In this document: positions 1 through 11,012 of the stretch, piece after piece
Layout: every line of letters starts with the position of its first letter
Numbering within the stretch: the stretch's first letter is position 1
Source: Garcia nutans
Taxonomy: Eukaryota > Streptophyta > Magnoliopsida > Malpighiales > Euphorbiaceae
Direction of reading: 5' to 3'
DNA: 64,000 bases
Assembly (NCBI GenBank): GCA_947685225.1
Contig: CANTUV010000008.1
Location: 32,046,001 to 32,110,000, forward strand
The notes under the pieces: model-generated
Databases searched by the model: none
Told to the model about the DNA's origin: nothing
The model's input: only the letters and a program-made list of their open reading frames with translations
Made by a program: the position numbers and the translations under genes

Positions 1-23
1 TTATTATTATTATTATTATTATT
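1..23. repeat. (TTA)n microsatellite
   Basis: Perfect TTA trinucleotide run at the window edge. The following ~170 bases to the first PMD coding stretch are AT-rich and show nothing I can name. Confidence 0.9.
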
Positions 24-194
24 TCTTTTGTCTTTCTGTTTTGCGCTTTTTTTTATCATATATATTTTTATACTTTGTTGTTATTATTTGTTATTATGAA
101 AAATAAATTAATTTAAGTAGATAGAATAATATGTACTTAACTGGTATTACCTTACCTGGGTCTGTGTTAGCATGATCGTTGCGTTGTTCGGGCT

Positions 195-1641
195 GGAGGG
201 TGCATTTACAAAGCCCGACAATGGTATGATGTAGTGCATTCTCGGGTAAGGCGAATTATCCGAGATTGCGGCTTTGAGCAGTTCATCTTACAATTGCCAT
301 CCGAAGAATATCAGATAGATCGAAGCGTAGTCTAGGTGCTTGCAGAGCGATGGCTAGATACAACTCACACTTTTCACTTGCCCGTTGGGGAGATGACAAT
401 TGGTCCGGTCGATTTTACTGCCATAACCGACCTTCGATATGATGGTGCTCCGGTTCCTCTGACCAATGAAATTTTAATATTTGAAGAAATTCAGAAATTA
501 ATTGGTATGGAACCATCATATAAAGGGCCTTTTAAGATAAAAATTGAGCTGATTCGTAGTTATTGGGATTAACTATGAAGGTCGGGGGGCCGGACAGTAT
601 GCTCGAGGATTTTTATTATATCTGCTCGGGTCGACCATCTTAGGCAGCACTGAATCCTCCATTCACTTGTCAGTGTTGAGTGCCCTTTCTTATCTTAGAA
701 TGGTACCATCTTCTGGTTGGGGTGAAGGTGGTCTCGCGTGTCTTTACCATGGTCATGATAAGCTTTGCTGAAACAAGAATTCTTTTGTCGGCTTGATGGC
801 GGTTGTCGAGGTATTCTTTCTTCCCCCAATGTCTTTTCCACTCTTTTCTTGCATGAATGTGATCTTTATTGTTATTGTAGATATGGGCATATGAACACAA
901 CCTCGTGAGGGTACCCGGCATTTCCCGAGAGAGAATCGGGTATCCGAGATTAAATTACTGGTTGTCTGATCGTGTGGATATTCCCGGCTCTCATCATGTA
1001 CATACTCATTGCTTTTTGTTGAGCCACTTAACCTGGGATCAGGTGAAATAACATTAGTATACTTTAAATTTTATGTGAAAGTTTTACTTACCTTATGTTA
1101 TCCTGCAGGTGAATTTGGCCTAGTGGAATCCAGAAGAGCGAGCAAACTGGTCTCCTTTGATGAGGGCTGCACTGTCTTTCCAACATTCTTGCCGAATTAT
1201 CGCTGGCCCAGTATCTAGTGGCTGGTTTCTCAGGGAGAGAGTTTATGGATGGTTTCTCAGTCCAGAGCAGCGGAGGATTCCGATGCAAATCCCGGAATAT
1301 ACTTTAAATATTATGTCGATGCCGGAGGATGCATGGTGGTCAGCCCGGTATGGTTATGGTGCCGAGTCATTTATCCATTCACCTGGTCCATTTTATGCCC
1401 GTTTTATTCAAATAAGACTCTTGAACTTTGATGTATCTCCTGTTGGTGTGCAGGAGATTTTCAACGAAAATGAGGGTAGAGATGAGGAGGAACATCACGG
1501 AGATGCAGGAGAGTCTATTCCACATCTCGGGGCCAGTACTTCTCAGGTAAAACTTTTACCACTTTTCCATTGCAACTGCTTTCCTTTCGTTGATTCTTTA
1601 ATGATTGTTGCAGGCTGTTGGCTCGTTTGATCATGAGGCTG
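195..1641 (+). pseudogene. Plant mobile domain (PMD) gene, 5' part, decayed
   Basis: Conceptual translation resembles the aminotransferase-like plant mobile domain (PMD), found in MAIN/MAIL-type proteins and carried by some Mutator-like transposons. Visible stretches: a 'VHSRVRRII' start block, then 'ERWLDTTHTFHLPVGEMTI', a hallmark PMD block (336-572), then a 'QYARGFLLYLLG' block in another frame (from ~573). Probable exons end in plant splice signals: acceptor at 878-880, exon 881-1042, exon 1109-1546, exon from 1614. Damage: in-frame TAG at 333-335, a frame change after ~570, and a TAG in the exon starting at 1109. The last exon is cut at 1641 by a solo LTR and resumes at 4119. PMD identification is from recognised motifs; exon limits are inferred. 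Not functional as it stands. Confidence 0.7.
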
Positions 1642-2529
1642 TGTAATATCCTCATGTATGCCCTAGAAGTTTTGATTATGTTATTGTTGTTGTTGTTTTA
1701 AATTGGATTGAATGTATATGTTATGTGATAAGAAAAGAAATTGGTAAGAGAATGGTTATGTATATGTGTTTTGGGAAAGAAAAAGGGTGTAGAGAGAAGT
1801 GTATATATTGTTTATATGCTTGTATAATTAACATATACATAAGTCAAAGGGAGAGTCAATGGAAGAGAGATATTTATTTTGTGAGGGTGGAATTACATAT
1901 ATGGGCATTTAAGTTAAAAGAAAGCTAGAACAAATGGAAAAAGGGTATTTTGGTAATTGTTTAGTTAAAAACTCTTGGTGGAGATTAAAAGTAAAATTTG
2001 ACTTTGCTTCTTCATAATTTTTTTTTCTTCTTCTTCTCCATTGTTGGCCGGCTCCTCCATAGAAAAAGGAAAGCAAGATGCAAAGAGAATATCTTGAAGA
2101 GTTAAGCTCAAATTGAAGAAAGATTAAGTGATCAAGTGTTGATTCAAGAAGTTTTTAACTAAGGTAAGTTCTTTTCTTTGATTTCTTCTATTCTTTTGAA
2201 GTGAATTAGGGTTTGTGGATTTGATGATGGGATGTGTTTGTGATGTGTGTTCAAGTGTTAAAATTGGTTTTAAATTAAGAGTTTAAATAGGTGTTGTTGT
2301 TGGAAGTGGTGGATGTTGATTTTGAAAGATGGGGAAGGATGTTGGTTTAGGGTTTTGAGATGGTTGGGGTTTAAATGTAATGTTAATATATTGTTAAAGT
2401 GATTCTTGTGATGAAGATGTGAAATATGTGTTTATGTCATTGATTGTGTTCATTTGAATGAGATTGTTGTTATGTAAAAAGTGTGTAAATGAAATTGAAA
2501 GAGTGTTGGCTTTGGTTAGGGTATTAGTC

Positions 2530-2785
2530 ATGGGTGACACGGCCAAAAGCAATGAGACACACGGCCAAGTCAAGGAAATTTGGGTGTGTTGGATTGGTTT
2601 TTGAGAGACACGGCCATGTCCCATGCCAGTGTTTGTCACTACCAAAATTTAATTGAGAGACACGGCCACAAGCTTGGTCGTGTCCCTTGCCCGTGTTGCC
2701 TACTGTCAAATTGAGGTTGAGAGACACGGCCACAAGCTTGGCCGTATCCCTCAAGTGTGCTGCCCGTGTCCCTCAAATGAGTTAC
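2530..2785 (+). repeat. ACACGGCC / GGCCGTGT palindromic array (solo LTR A)
   Basis: Irregular array of GAGACACGGCCA units paired with the complementary TGGCCGTGTCCC. One unit folds as GACACGGCCA-caagct-TGGYCGTGTC. Spacing is 40-60 bp with degenerate members. Confidence 0.8.
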
Positions 2786-3245
2786 TTATTGTTTCTATTC
2801 TTTGTTCTTTTGCATGGTTTTGGTTCTTCAAAGGTATTTTGGTGCCTAAACCTAAACATAAACACTTTAAACATACTTCAAACAAAGAATGCCCTAATCA
2901 AATGGATGTGGAAGATCCTAAAGCTATGAATGATATAAATTGTTCTTTGCCCTAATTGCATTGTTGAGATTGAACAATGTTATGTTATGCATTGTGAATT
3001 GTAATGTGTTTCATGAGTAATGTATATTGAAATGTTATATCAAAGATGCTATGATGATTCAAATAAGATATGATATGAGACAAGGCCATTGTGATTGGCT
3101 ATGATGATCCAATTGAATGATATATGGCATGTTTGCCTAATTGATGATGAGAATTGAGAATGAAATATAAATGAATTGTGTGGCTAATGTGTTATTCCAT
3201 TTTCAGAGTTTGTTATTGGTGGCATGCCTAATATGAGTAACAATC

Positions 3246-3404
3246 TCTTGAAGTTAGGTTGGATTGAATCCTTGAAGCCTAATTGAGATGTTACAACCCT
3301 TGAAGCTAGGTTGGGTTGGTTCTTGAAGCTAAGTTGGGTTGAAGCTTAGCATGCTTTGCTCCCCTTGAAGCTTGGTTGAACCTAATCCTTGAAGCCTAGT
3401 TGGG
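3246..3404 (+). repeat. CTTGAAGCY-AGTTGGG tandem array (solo LTR A)
   Basis: Repeats of CTTGAAGC followed by YWRGTTGGGTT at roughly 25-35 bp spacing, with an interposed AGCATGCTTTGCTCC segment. The same array lies at the same LTR position at 11568-11791 and 15987-16212, and in reverse at 29536-29692 and 36140-36297. Confidence 0.85.
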
Positions 3405-3699
3405 ATTATGATATTGATAAATGTGATAACAAAACCAAAGCATTAACTCTGAAAATTGAATGGCATATTAGTGTGTCTTGGGCCCATGCTTGTCTTTGTT
3501 TAGTGTTGTTTATGAATGGTTTAATGAGTAACTAATGAGGTATATGAAAAGATGTTGAAATGTGATATGTCTACATATGTTGAATTATGAAATGTAAAGG
3601 TATGTTGTTAGCTTTGCATATATAATGTTACATGTATAATATGGATTGAGAATTGACATTGCATTGCACTAAAGCATGACATTAGCATGATTTGTCTTA

Positions 3700-3737
3700 C
3701 TAAGCCCTTGGCTTAGCGCGATAGTGTTTAATCGCGC
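3700..3737 (+). other. Conserved paired hairpins (solo LTR A)
   Basis: CTAAGCC-CTT-GGCTTAG (7-bp stem, 3-nt loop) followed directly by GCGCGAT, an 8-nt loop and ATCGCGC (7-bp stem). Eight copies of this pair occur in the window (see findings). Probably an RNA structure near the 3' part of the LTR. Confidence 0.75.
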
Positions 3738-4118
3738 AGGTGATAGAGTTGATAGAGTTGAACCCGAGAGTTCTTCGAGATCAAGTGAGAGTAGACGTTG
3801 AAGAGTTAATATTTTGTAAAGTATTGTTTATAATGTGAATATATGTATATTTGTAAATATGGATTTAAATGTTTTTATATATGTAAATCTATTTTACAAA
3901 TTCCGCTGCGTATTAACTAAATGTATTTATATATCTATTTTGTTTTGTATTACAAGCTAATTACTTATTTTCTAAAATGCATAATGAGAAAGGTGATGGT
4001 ATCTTTTAAAATGATTTGAATGTTGACGAAAAACCGTAACATTCCTATGTTCGGTGCACGTATGCTACATTGTGGTGTTGTGGAGTACGTGTATTGGATG
4101 TGGGGGTGTTACAGGCTG

Positions 4119-4631
4119 GACCTTCTTTCACTGCCTCTTCGTTTGCTCATTCTAGCCTTCCGGATATGCCATCTCATCCACAGGGTATTGATATGAACTA
4201 CCTGGTACGTTCCTTATTTCATAATAGTTTATGCTATATGTATGCATGATTATGTACGCTCTTACCTTTTTCTTGGCTCACAGCGGATGCTCAAAGAACA
4301 AAATAAGAAACTTCAAGAAGAGTTAGCTGCAAGTCGCCAGCAGGCTTCTCATTTTGAAAGTTTATATCATCAATCCGAACAAAATTTTCGTAACTTTCTA
4401 TTTTGGGGGATGAGGGATCCCGATGCTTCTTCATCAAGAGGCCCCCAGACTGTTGAACACGAGATCCTTTCGTCTGCTTCTGATGAAGACCATGACAGAT
4501 CGGAACTCCAAGGCAATAGGAATTTTAGTGCTTCTGCTTCAGGCGGACTCGGGACGAGTGATTTGCCCCCTCCTCCAATAGGCAATGATTTTTTCAAGTC
4601 TTTATTTGGTGACCTACCACCACCCTCTTAG
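4119..4631 (+). pseudogene. PMD gene, 3' part (coiled-coil C-terminus)
   Basis: Continuation of the exon split by solo LTR A. The frame before 1641 resumes after the duplicated GGCTG and runs to 4204, followed by GTACGT (donor), an intron to 4283 ending CTCACAG, and a last exon 4284-4631 ending TAG. The last exon encodes 'QNKKLQEELAASRQQA', a short coiled-coil helix, then a Ser/Asp/Glu-rich tail and a Pro-rich end ('DLPPPPIGND', 'DLPPPS'). Such tails follow PMD in many plant genes (family knowledge). The tail is open to its stop, so the decay lies mainly in the 5' exons and the LTR insertion. Confidence 0.65.
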
Positions 4632-4929
4632 TGATATGTAAATATTGTAGAAATTGTAAAACATTATACAATAATGAAAAATATACAATTTTCCTCTTTA
4701 CTGTAACTCTCTTTTTTTTCTTTCCTTTTTTTTCATTATTTTTCATTATTTTTTTGTTACTGCAATTTTTTTTTGTTATAGTACACCATTAATTTACATC
4801 CACTTCTTTTGTTAAACCAAATCCAATGTGGTAAAGGAAATTCATTGCCACTTCCTTTCCCTATGCCATATGGTCTTATCCTTTCCCATCATCTTTTCCA
4901 TTTCACATTTGGAAAAGGTTTGTTTCCTC
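4632..4929. other. Intergenic spacer, no gene seen
   Basis: AT- and pyrimidine-rich spacer. Contains T-rich tracts (4708-4775) downstream of the PMD stop and nothing I recognise as coding. Confidence 0.6.
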
Positions 4930-4937
4930 TATATAAA
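4930..4937 (+). promoter_or_regulatory. TATA-box candidate for the DUF7745-like gene
   Basis: TATATAAA in CCTCTATATAAATCATCC, about 150 bp upstream of the first long open frame and followed by a CT-rich leader (CTCTCTCTTTC at ~4979). This is the usual plant arrangement. Transcription is inferred only. Confidence 0.5.
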
Positions 4938-5621
4938 TCATCCTTCATGCCATATTTTAATTCATAAACCAAAAATCTCTCTCTTTCAACGTGAAGACTC
5001 CCTTTAGCAATTTAAAATTTTCCTTCATTCATTCACCATGACCGACCATCATTTAAAGAGAATAAAAATTTTATTTTAAGAATATGGATGCCATTCATTG
5101 GAAGCAAATTTCATGGTCAAACCACTCCTTCTTAAATGTCGTGGCTTCCTTATGGGATACGGATTCTAGGGTATTTAGAATTAATGGCTTTGAAATGTGT
5201 CCCTTGATTGAAGAATTTGAGGACATCCTTGGATATCCAAATAATCAAAAAATGGCATTACCCACATTGATTTCCAAGACTCAACAGAAGATGCAGATGT
5301 TATTTCAAATTCCAAAACCCAAAGTTCTTCGGTTGATGAGAGGTGAAAAAATTCTACTTGCTCCTTTGATTGACTTTTGTTCTCTCATTTGGCTCCTACT
5401 AAGGTATGGGGACGCATGCTCTGTCTTTGCTTGCTCGGCCAATTCTTGCTTGTTTCTTCTGATGGCGATATTGATCCACGAGTATTGGATATTATGGACC
5501 AAATGGAAGGAGGCTTGTCACCGGTACCTGTGATCTTAGCCGAGACCTTAGTTGGATTAGACCGATTTAAATCAGGATTGTCAAAGAGACTGACTAAGAG
5601 ACTGACTGCTTCAGGTAATTA

Positions 5622-5653
5622 CCTAAACTGCCCTTTCGGATTTTCAATTTAGG
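5622..5653 (+). other. Constant-loop hairpin 1 (intron)
   Basis: Stem CCTAAACTG / CAATTTAGG (one mismatch), then CCC-TTTC-GGA and a TTTT bulge on the 3' side. It begins 7 bp after the presumed splice donor. Confidence 0.7.
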
Positions 5654-5687
5654 TTTTCTTTTTTCTTTTTATTGCTCTAACTTTTTC

Positions 5688-5718
5688 CTAGTCCACCCAT
5701 GCGGGTTTTAGGAACTAG
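5688..5718 (+). other. Constant-loop hairpin 2 (intron)
   Basis: Stem CTAGTCC / GGAACTAG (one bulged A), CCC-ATGC-GGG core and TTTT on the 3' side. The outer stem is unrelated to those of hairpins 1, 3 and 4. Confidence 0.7.
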
Positions 5719-5738
5719 TGAGTTGTCCTAACTTTTGC

Positions 5739-5768
5739 CTAAGTTGCCCTTGCGGGTTTTCAACTTAG
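5739..5768 (+). other. Constant-loop hairpin 3 (intron)
   Basis: Perfect 8-bp stem CTAAGTTG / CAACTTAG enclosing CCC-TTGC-GGG and the same TTTT 3' bulge. Confidence 0.8.
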
Positions 5769-6221
5769 CGAACTCTTTTTTCTTTTCTTCTTTTTTTTTT
5801 AATTTTAATTCTTTCTTCACAGATTTGGCTTCAGGAGCGTCTTTGTTTGCTTGATACTCCCTCCATGGATTTTGCCAGATACCTGCCACGTCATCATTCT
5901 GCTAGGAAGCTACTCCATCCTTCTTCTTCAAATGTTGACTGGGTTGACTGGATCCACTCACGCTCTAAAGTCAATATCCGTTGATTGGTACCTTGGTGAA
6001 AGATTTCTCATATAACCATGCGGACATACTTGATGTACGTTCCCCTTGCTGCTCTTCGTCAAGGCACATGCTATGATCTTCGCCGACTTGGGCGTCAGTA
6101 TGGAGATGAGCCTCGTGATTCTGACTTTGCTCCCGACTTAGACATGCCTTGCTTGACTGAAGCTTACTTGGATCGGTTAAGGAAAAGCTGGCTTGCACGT
6201 TACACTTATCGACTGCCATAG

Positions 6222-6530
6222 ATTTTACATTTGTCAATTCAGAAAGTGTATTGTTAGGATGAAAAATAACTAAAGTAATAAAACATGCTTCTTTTCCAGT
6301 TATATTTTGTCATCACCTTTTGCAATTATGATTATTTATTTCATCTATATCTGGTCAAATACTTATAACAGTGCACATAGAATAATTTTAACATTAATTC
6401 TATTTTATTAAATTGGGGAACAACCAAACATAAAGCCAGCATACACAAGATCACTCCTGTTGCCAATTAGCCCTTTCGGGTTTTCTAATTGACAATTTTC
6501 TCTCATTTAGCCCTAATTGTTGCCTGTGTC
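6222..6530. other. Non-coding tail after the DUF7745-like gene
   Basis: No coding potential recognised. It contains hairpin 4 (6464-6491). It ends at 6530, where Tekay polyprotein sequence begins abruptly in mid-frame, marking a deletion or rearrangement breakpoint. Confidence 0.6.
6464..6491 (+). other. Constant-loop hairpin 4
   Basis: Perfect 7-bp stem CAATTAG / CTAATTG enclosing CCC-TTTC-GGG and the 3' TTTT. It lies ~240 bp downstream of the last DUF7745-like stop, possibly in another intron or the 3' UTR. Confidence 0.75.
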
Positions 6531-9500
6531 TGATGTGCATGCTGAATCCCTAGGATTTGATGTATTGGTGACAAATCCTTTAGGGCATAGTGTGATTGTT
6601 AGCAAAGTGCATCGAGATAGTGCAGTAGTGGTTCAAGGTGAGGAGTTCCTTGGAGATTTGATTGAGATGCCTTTTAAGGAATATGATGTGATCCTAGGCA
6701 TGGACTGGTTATCTAGACATAGAGCTGTGGTTGACTGCCAAAAGAAAGTTGTTACCTTGAGAACCAGCGATGGTAGAGAGGTGTTAGTATCTAGTGAGCA
6801 GGGACAGCTAGCATCCTTGTTTGTTTCAGCTGTTACAGCTAGGAGATTGATTAGAAAAGGGTGTGATGCTTACCTTGCTTATGTTGTGGATACTAGAGTA
6901 AAAGGTTCTCAACTTGATGATATACCCACAGTTGCAGAGTTTCCAGATGTGTTTCCAGAGGAGTTGCCAGGGTTGCCTCCTGAGAGAGAGGTGGAGTTCG
7001 GTATTGAATTATTGCCTGGTACCACTCCTATTTCTATTACTCCTTATAGAATGGCACCTGCTGAACTGAGAGAATTGAAGGTGTAGTTGCAGGAGTTGCT
7101 GGATAAAGGGTTTGTTCGCCCTAGTGTTTCACCGTGGGGAGCTCCTGTTTTGTTTGTAAAGAAGAAGGATGGTACTATGAGATTGTGTATCGATTATAGG
7201 CAATTGAACAAAGTGACTATTAAGAATAAATATCCTTTGCCTAGAATTGATGATCTCTTTGATCAATTGAAGGGAGCAGCAGTGTTTTCTAAAATTGATT
7301 TGAGATCAGGGTACCATCAGTTGAGGGTCAGAGCTGAAGATGTTCCTAAGACCGCCTTTCGGACCAGGTATGGGCATTATGAGTTTCTAGTGATGCCTTT
7401 TGGGTTGACGAATGCACCTGCAGTTTTTATGGACTTTGATGAATAGGGTGTTTAGGCCCTATTTAGATCAATTTGTAGTGGTCTTTATTGATGACATTCT
7501 GGTGTATTCGCGTAATGAGGAGGAGCATGATAAGCATTTGCGGATTGTGCTGTAGATTTTGAGAGAGAAGCAATTGTTTGCTAAACTGTCGAAGTGTGAG
7601 TTTTGGCTGGACCAAGTTACTTTTCTCGGTCATATGGTTTCAGCAGAGGGTATTAGAGTTGATCCGAGTAAAGTTGAAGCTATTTTGAATTGGAGTCCAC
7701 CAAAGTCTGTGACTGAAGTTAGAAGTTTTCTGGGTTTGGCAGGCTATTATCGACTGTTTGTGAAAGGATTTTCTTTGATAGCTACTCCACTTACTAGATT
7801 ACTTCGAAAGGGAGTTAGATTTGTGTGGACAGATCAGTGTCAGGCTAGTTTCAAACAGTTGAGAGAAATGTTGACTCAAGCGCCTGTTCTTACTTTACAT
7901 GTGGAAGATAAACCATATGTGATTTACAGTAATGCTTCACATAGTGGTTTGGGTTGTGTTCTGATGCAAGAAGGTAAAGTGATAGCTTATGCTTCTCGAC
8001 AGTTGAAACCGCATGAGCTCAATTATCCGACCCATGATTTAGAGTTGGCAGCCATTGTGTTTGCATTGAAGATTTGGCGACATTATCTGTATGGGGAAAA
8101 GTGTTTTATCTATACTGATCATAAAAGTTTAAAATATTTGGGTGTCCAAAAAGAGCTTAATCTTCGATAGAGGAGATGGTTGGAGTTGATTAAGGACTAC
8201 GACTGTTTGATTGATTATCATCCTGGTAAGGCAAATGTTGTTGCTGATGCCTTGAGTCGGAAGTCTTTAGCAGGTTTGACTGTTTATTCGCTCTTGTTGC
8301 TTGTTGAGTTGAGAGCATTGCATGCTAGTTTTGTATCTTGTGATGATGGTACATTGTTGGCACAGTTGCAGTTGAAACCAGTGTTGTTGGATCAGATCAA
8401 AGAAGCTCAATTGGCTAATGATAAGATTCAGAAGATTGTTTCAGATTGTCAGAATGGAAAGAGTCGAGATTTCATTGTGAGAAGTGATGGAAGTCTTTGG
8501 TTTAAGAACAGATTGTGTGTACCTGATGATACTAATTTGAGAAGGATCATTTTAGAAGAAGCACATCAATCAATATTTGCTATGCATCCGGGCAGTACAA
8601 AGATGTATCATGATTTGAGACAGCATTATTGGTGGTCCGGTATGAAGAGAGACATTGCAGATTTTGTTTCTAAATGTCTCACATGTCAGAGGGTAAAAGC
8701 TGAGCATCAAGTTCCAACAGGGTTACTTCAACCTTTAGCAGTGCCTGAATGGAAATGGGATAGAGTAACCATGGATTTCGTATCTGGTCTGCCATTGACA
8801 CAAAGAAAGCATGATGCTATTTGGGTGATTGTTGACAGGTTGACAAAGACAGCTTATTTTCTTCCGGTTCGGATGGATTACTCTTTGGAGAGGTTAGCTG
8901 AGCTGTATATCCATGAGATTGTGAAGCTGCATGGTGTTCCAACTTCTATAGTGTCTGATCGAGATCCCCGATTTACTTCAAGGTTTTGGAAGAGTTTACA
9001 TGGTGCTTTGGGTTCTCGATTACACTTCAGTACCGCTTTCCATCCGCAGACAGATGGACAGTCAGAGAGAGTGATACAGATTATCGAGGACATGTTGAGA
9101 AGTTGTGTCATTAATTTCTCTGGAGGTTGGGATAGATTCTTACCACTTGTGGAATTTGCATACAATAATAGTCATCAATCCAGCATTGGTATGGCCCCAT
9201 TTGAAGCATTGTATGGTAGACGGTGCAGGACACCTCTATGTTGGAATGAACTTGGTGAAAGTAAGTTAATTGGTCCTGATTTGGTTAAAGAAACTGAAGA
9301 GGAAGTGAAAATGATTCGAGATAGGTTGAAAACAGCTTCGGACCGACAGAAATCTTATTCAGATTTGAAGAGGAGAGACATTGAATATAATGTGGGAGAT
9401 AAAGTATTTTTGAAGGTGTCTCCTTGGAAAAAGATCTTGAGGTTTGGTCGGAAAGGGAAATTGAGTCCTCGTTTCATTGGACCTTATGAAGTATTGGAAA

Positions 9501-9814
9501 GAGTTGGGCCAGTTGCTTATAGGCTTGCTTTGCCACCTGAGTTGGATAGGATCCATAATGTATTCCATGTTTCTATGTTGAGGAGGTACAGATCATATCC
9601 ATCTCATGTGTTATCAGTTGAATCTATTGAAGTGAGTCCAGATCTGACTTTTGAAGAAGAACCAGTTGCTATCTTGGCTTATGGAATGAAAGAGTTGAGA
9701 CATAAGAAAGTGCCAATTGTGAAGATTCTTTGGAAGAATCATGGTAGAGAAGAATCAACTTGGGAGAATGAGCAAGCGATGCTAGACCAATATCCTCAAC
9801 TGTTTCAGAGTTGA
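6531..9814 (+). pseudogene. pol: Tekay1 pol remnant (RT-RNaseH-IN-chromodomain)
   Basis: Encodes the end of the protease domain ('VILGMDWLSRH'), RT ('YRQLNKVTIKNKYPLPRID'; catalytic 'FIDDILVYS' near 7490 in the shifted frame), RNase H ('YTDHKSLKYL'), integrase with HHCC ('MHPGSTKMYHDLRQHYWW' and 'CLTCQRVK') and DDE ('MDFVSGLP', 'SDRDPRF', 'FHPQTDGQSE'), and a C-terminal chromodomain ('VKILWKNHGREESTWE'). The chromodomain and RT signature place it in the Tekay/Del chromoviruses. Broken by TAG at 7084, a one-base insertion near 7432 (frame +1), TAG at 7553-7555 and TAG at 8168. After 8180 it is open for 544 codons, so decay is modest. Confidence 0.9.
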
Positions 9815-9847
9815 TATCAGGTAATTTCGAGGACGAAATTTCTTTTT

Positions 9848-9861
9848 AGAGGGGGGAGAAT
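9848..9861 (+). other. Tekay1 polypurine tract
   Basis: AGAGGGGGGAGAAT immediately before the LTR start; primes plus-strand DNA synthesis. The upstream TTTCGAGGACGAAA inverted repeat is shared with Tekay2 and the non-coding element. Confidence 0.85.
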
Positions 9862-10723
9862 TGTAATATCCCACAATATACCCTAGAAGTTTGGGGTAAT
9901 AATTATTGTAATTGAAGTAAGTGTATTTGTGTTTAATTGGAAAAGAGAAAATAAGTGAAGAGAGAGTTTATATGTTGTATATATGTAAATATATATAACA
10001 TATACACAAGTCAATGGGAAAGTCAAAGGAAGAGATTAATTATTGTTTAATTGTGTTTAAGGGATAGTTTATATTAAGTGGGATTAGAGTTAGTGGAGTG
10101 GAAGAAGATATTTGTATTATTTTATATTAAATGCTTGGAGGAGAGGATTTTAAGGAAAAGAGGATTTGACTTTGTTTATTTGGGTTGTTTTCTTTTCTTC
10201 TTCCTTCGTGGCTCCCTATCTTTCCTTTCCTTCTCTTTTCTTTTCTGTTGTTGTCCGGCCATCAAGAAGCAAGAGAGCAAGAGGGAGATTTGCTTTTCCA
10301 TGTTCAAGATTGAAGAGAGTTTTCAAGAGATCAAGTTGGAGGTTTGAGAGTTCTTCATCATTGGTAAGTCTTTTCCACTTGATTCTTTGATTTATTTGGG
10401 TTTGTGAGTTGGAGTTGTGATGGATATGTGTTTGGTTAGATTGTGTGGTGTTTAAGAGTATTTGGTTTAAGTGGTTTTGGATTTTGGGGTTGGATTGAAG
10501 AAAAGAGTAAGTTGGTTGGTATAGATTGAGTTGTGGTTATGTTTAGAATTTTGATGATGTTTATGATTTGTGTTTGATGTGTGTTTTGGCTTGTTTTGGT
10601 GTTGTTGCAAGTTTGAGATGATGTTTGGGTATGTTTTGTTAAGTTTGGTGGAAGTGGATGTTGGTGGATAGAAGTGATTTGTTAGTTGTGGTGTTTTTTT
10701 GGCTGGAATCTGGGTTTTTGGCC

Positions 10724-11012
10724 TGACACGCCCATGAGCACGTCCAGGGTTCTTAGGCGTGTCAATTGTTCTGTGTGGCAGTAGGTTTGACATGGCCAGT
10801 AACACGCCCGTGTTATTGAGCGTGTCATAGCTACTGTGAGAATGGAGAATTGACACGGCCAGGAGCACGTTCAGGTTGTTGGACGTGTTGATGTATTTGT
10901 GTGAGGCAGTATGTATTACACGCCCAGTGACACGCCCGTGGTCATGAGCGTGTAATAGCTTCTGTGTTGTGGAGTTAGGGCACGGTCAGGAACACGCCCG
11001 TGTTGTTGAGCG
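10724..11012 (+). repeat. GACACG-CCCGTGT array (Tekay1 LTR)
   Basis: About five units of GACACGGCCAG...ACACGCCCGTGTT..GAGCGTGTCA separated by CATAGCTACTGTG-type spacers, period about 60-65 bp. Each unit contains inverted CACG/CGTG pairs. Confidence 0.85.

Larger units (their letters stand above)
1642..4113 (+). mobile_element. Solo LTR A, Tekay-like Ty3/gypsy
   Basis: Begins TGTAATATCC and ends GTGTTACA, flanked by a perfect 5-bp duplication GGCTG (1637-1641 and 4114-4118). No internal region, so this is a solo LTR left by LTR-LTR recombination. At 2472 bp it matches the ends and internal modules of the LTRs at 9862, 14331 and 43295. Modules seen: two AGTCAA motifs (1842, 1853), TTGACTTTG (~1998), splice-donor-like GTAAGT at 2164, ACACGGCC array (2530-2785), CTTGAAG array (3246-3404), paired hairpins (3700-3737). 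ORFs here are translations of repeats, not genes. Confidence 0.93.
5084..6221 (+). pseudogene. DUF7745-like gene, decayed and spliced
   Basis: Translation resembles plant DUF7745 proteins, a family of unknown function that is scattered like mobile-element cargo. First block: 'NGFEMCPLIEEFEDILGY' (cf. family 'VPTVEEYTALL'). After a frame change near 5380 comes 'GGLSPVPVILAETLVGLDR' to 5614. A GTAATT donor starts an intron (5615-5822), and a CTTCACAG acceptor leads to the third block with 'VPLAALRQGTCYDLRRLG' ending at 6221. Damage: the frame shift around 5380 and stops near 5975-6000. The intron holds three of the four constant-loop hairpins listed below. The family assignment is by motif resemblance and should be confirmed by profile search. 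Confidence 0.55.
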
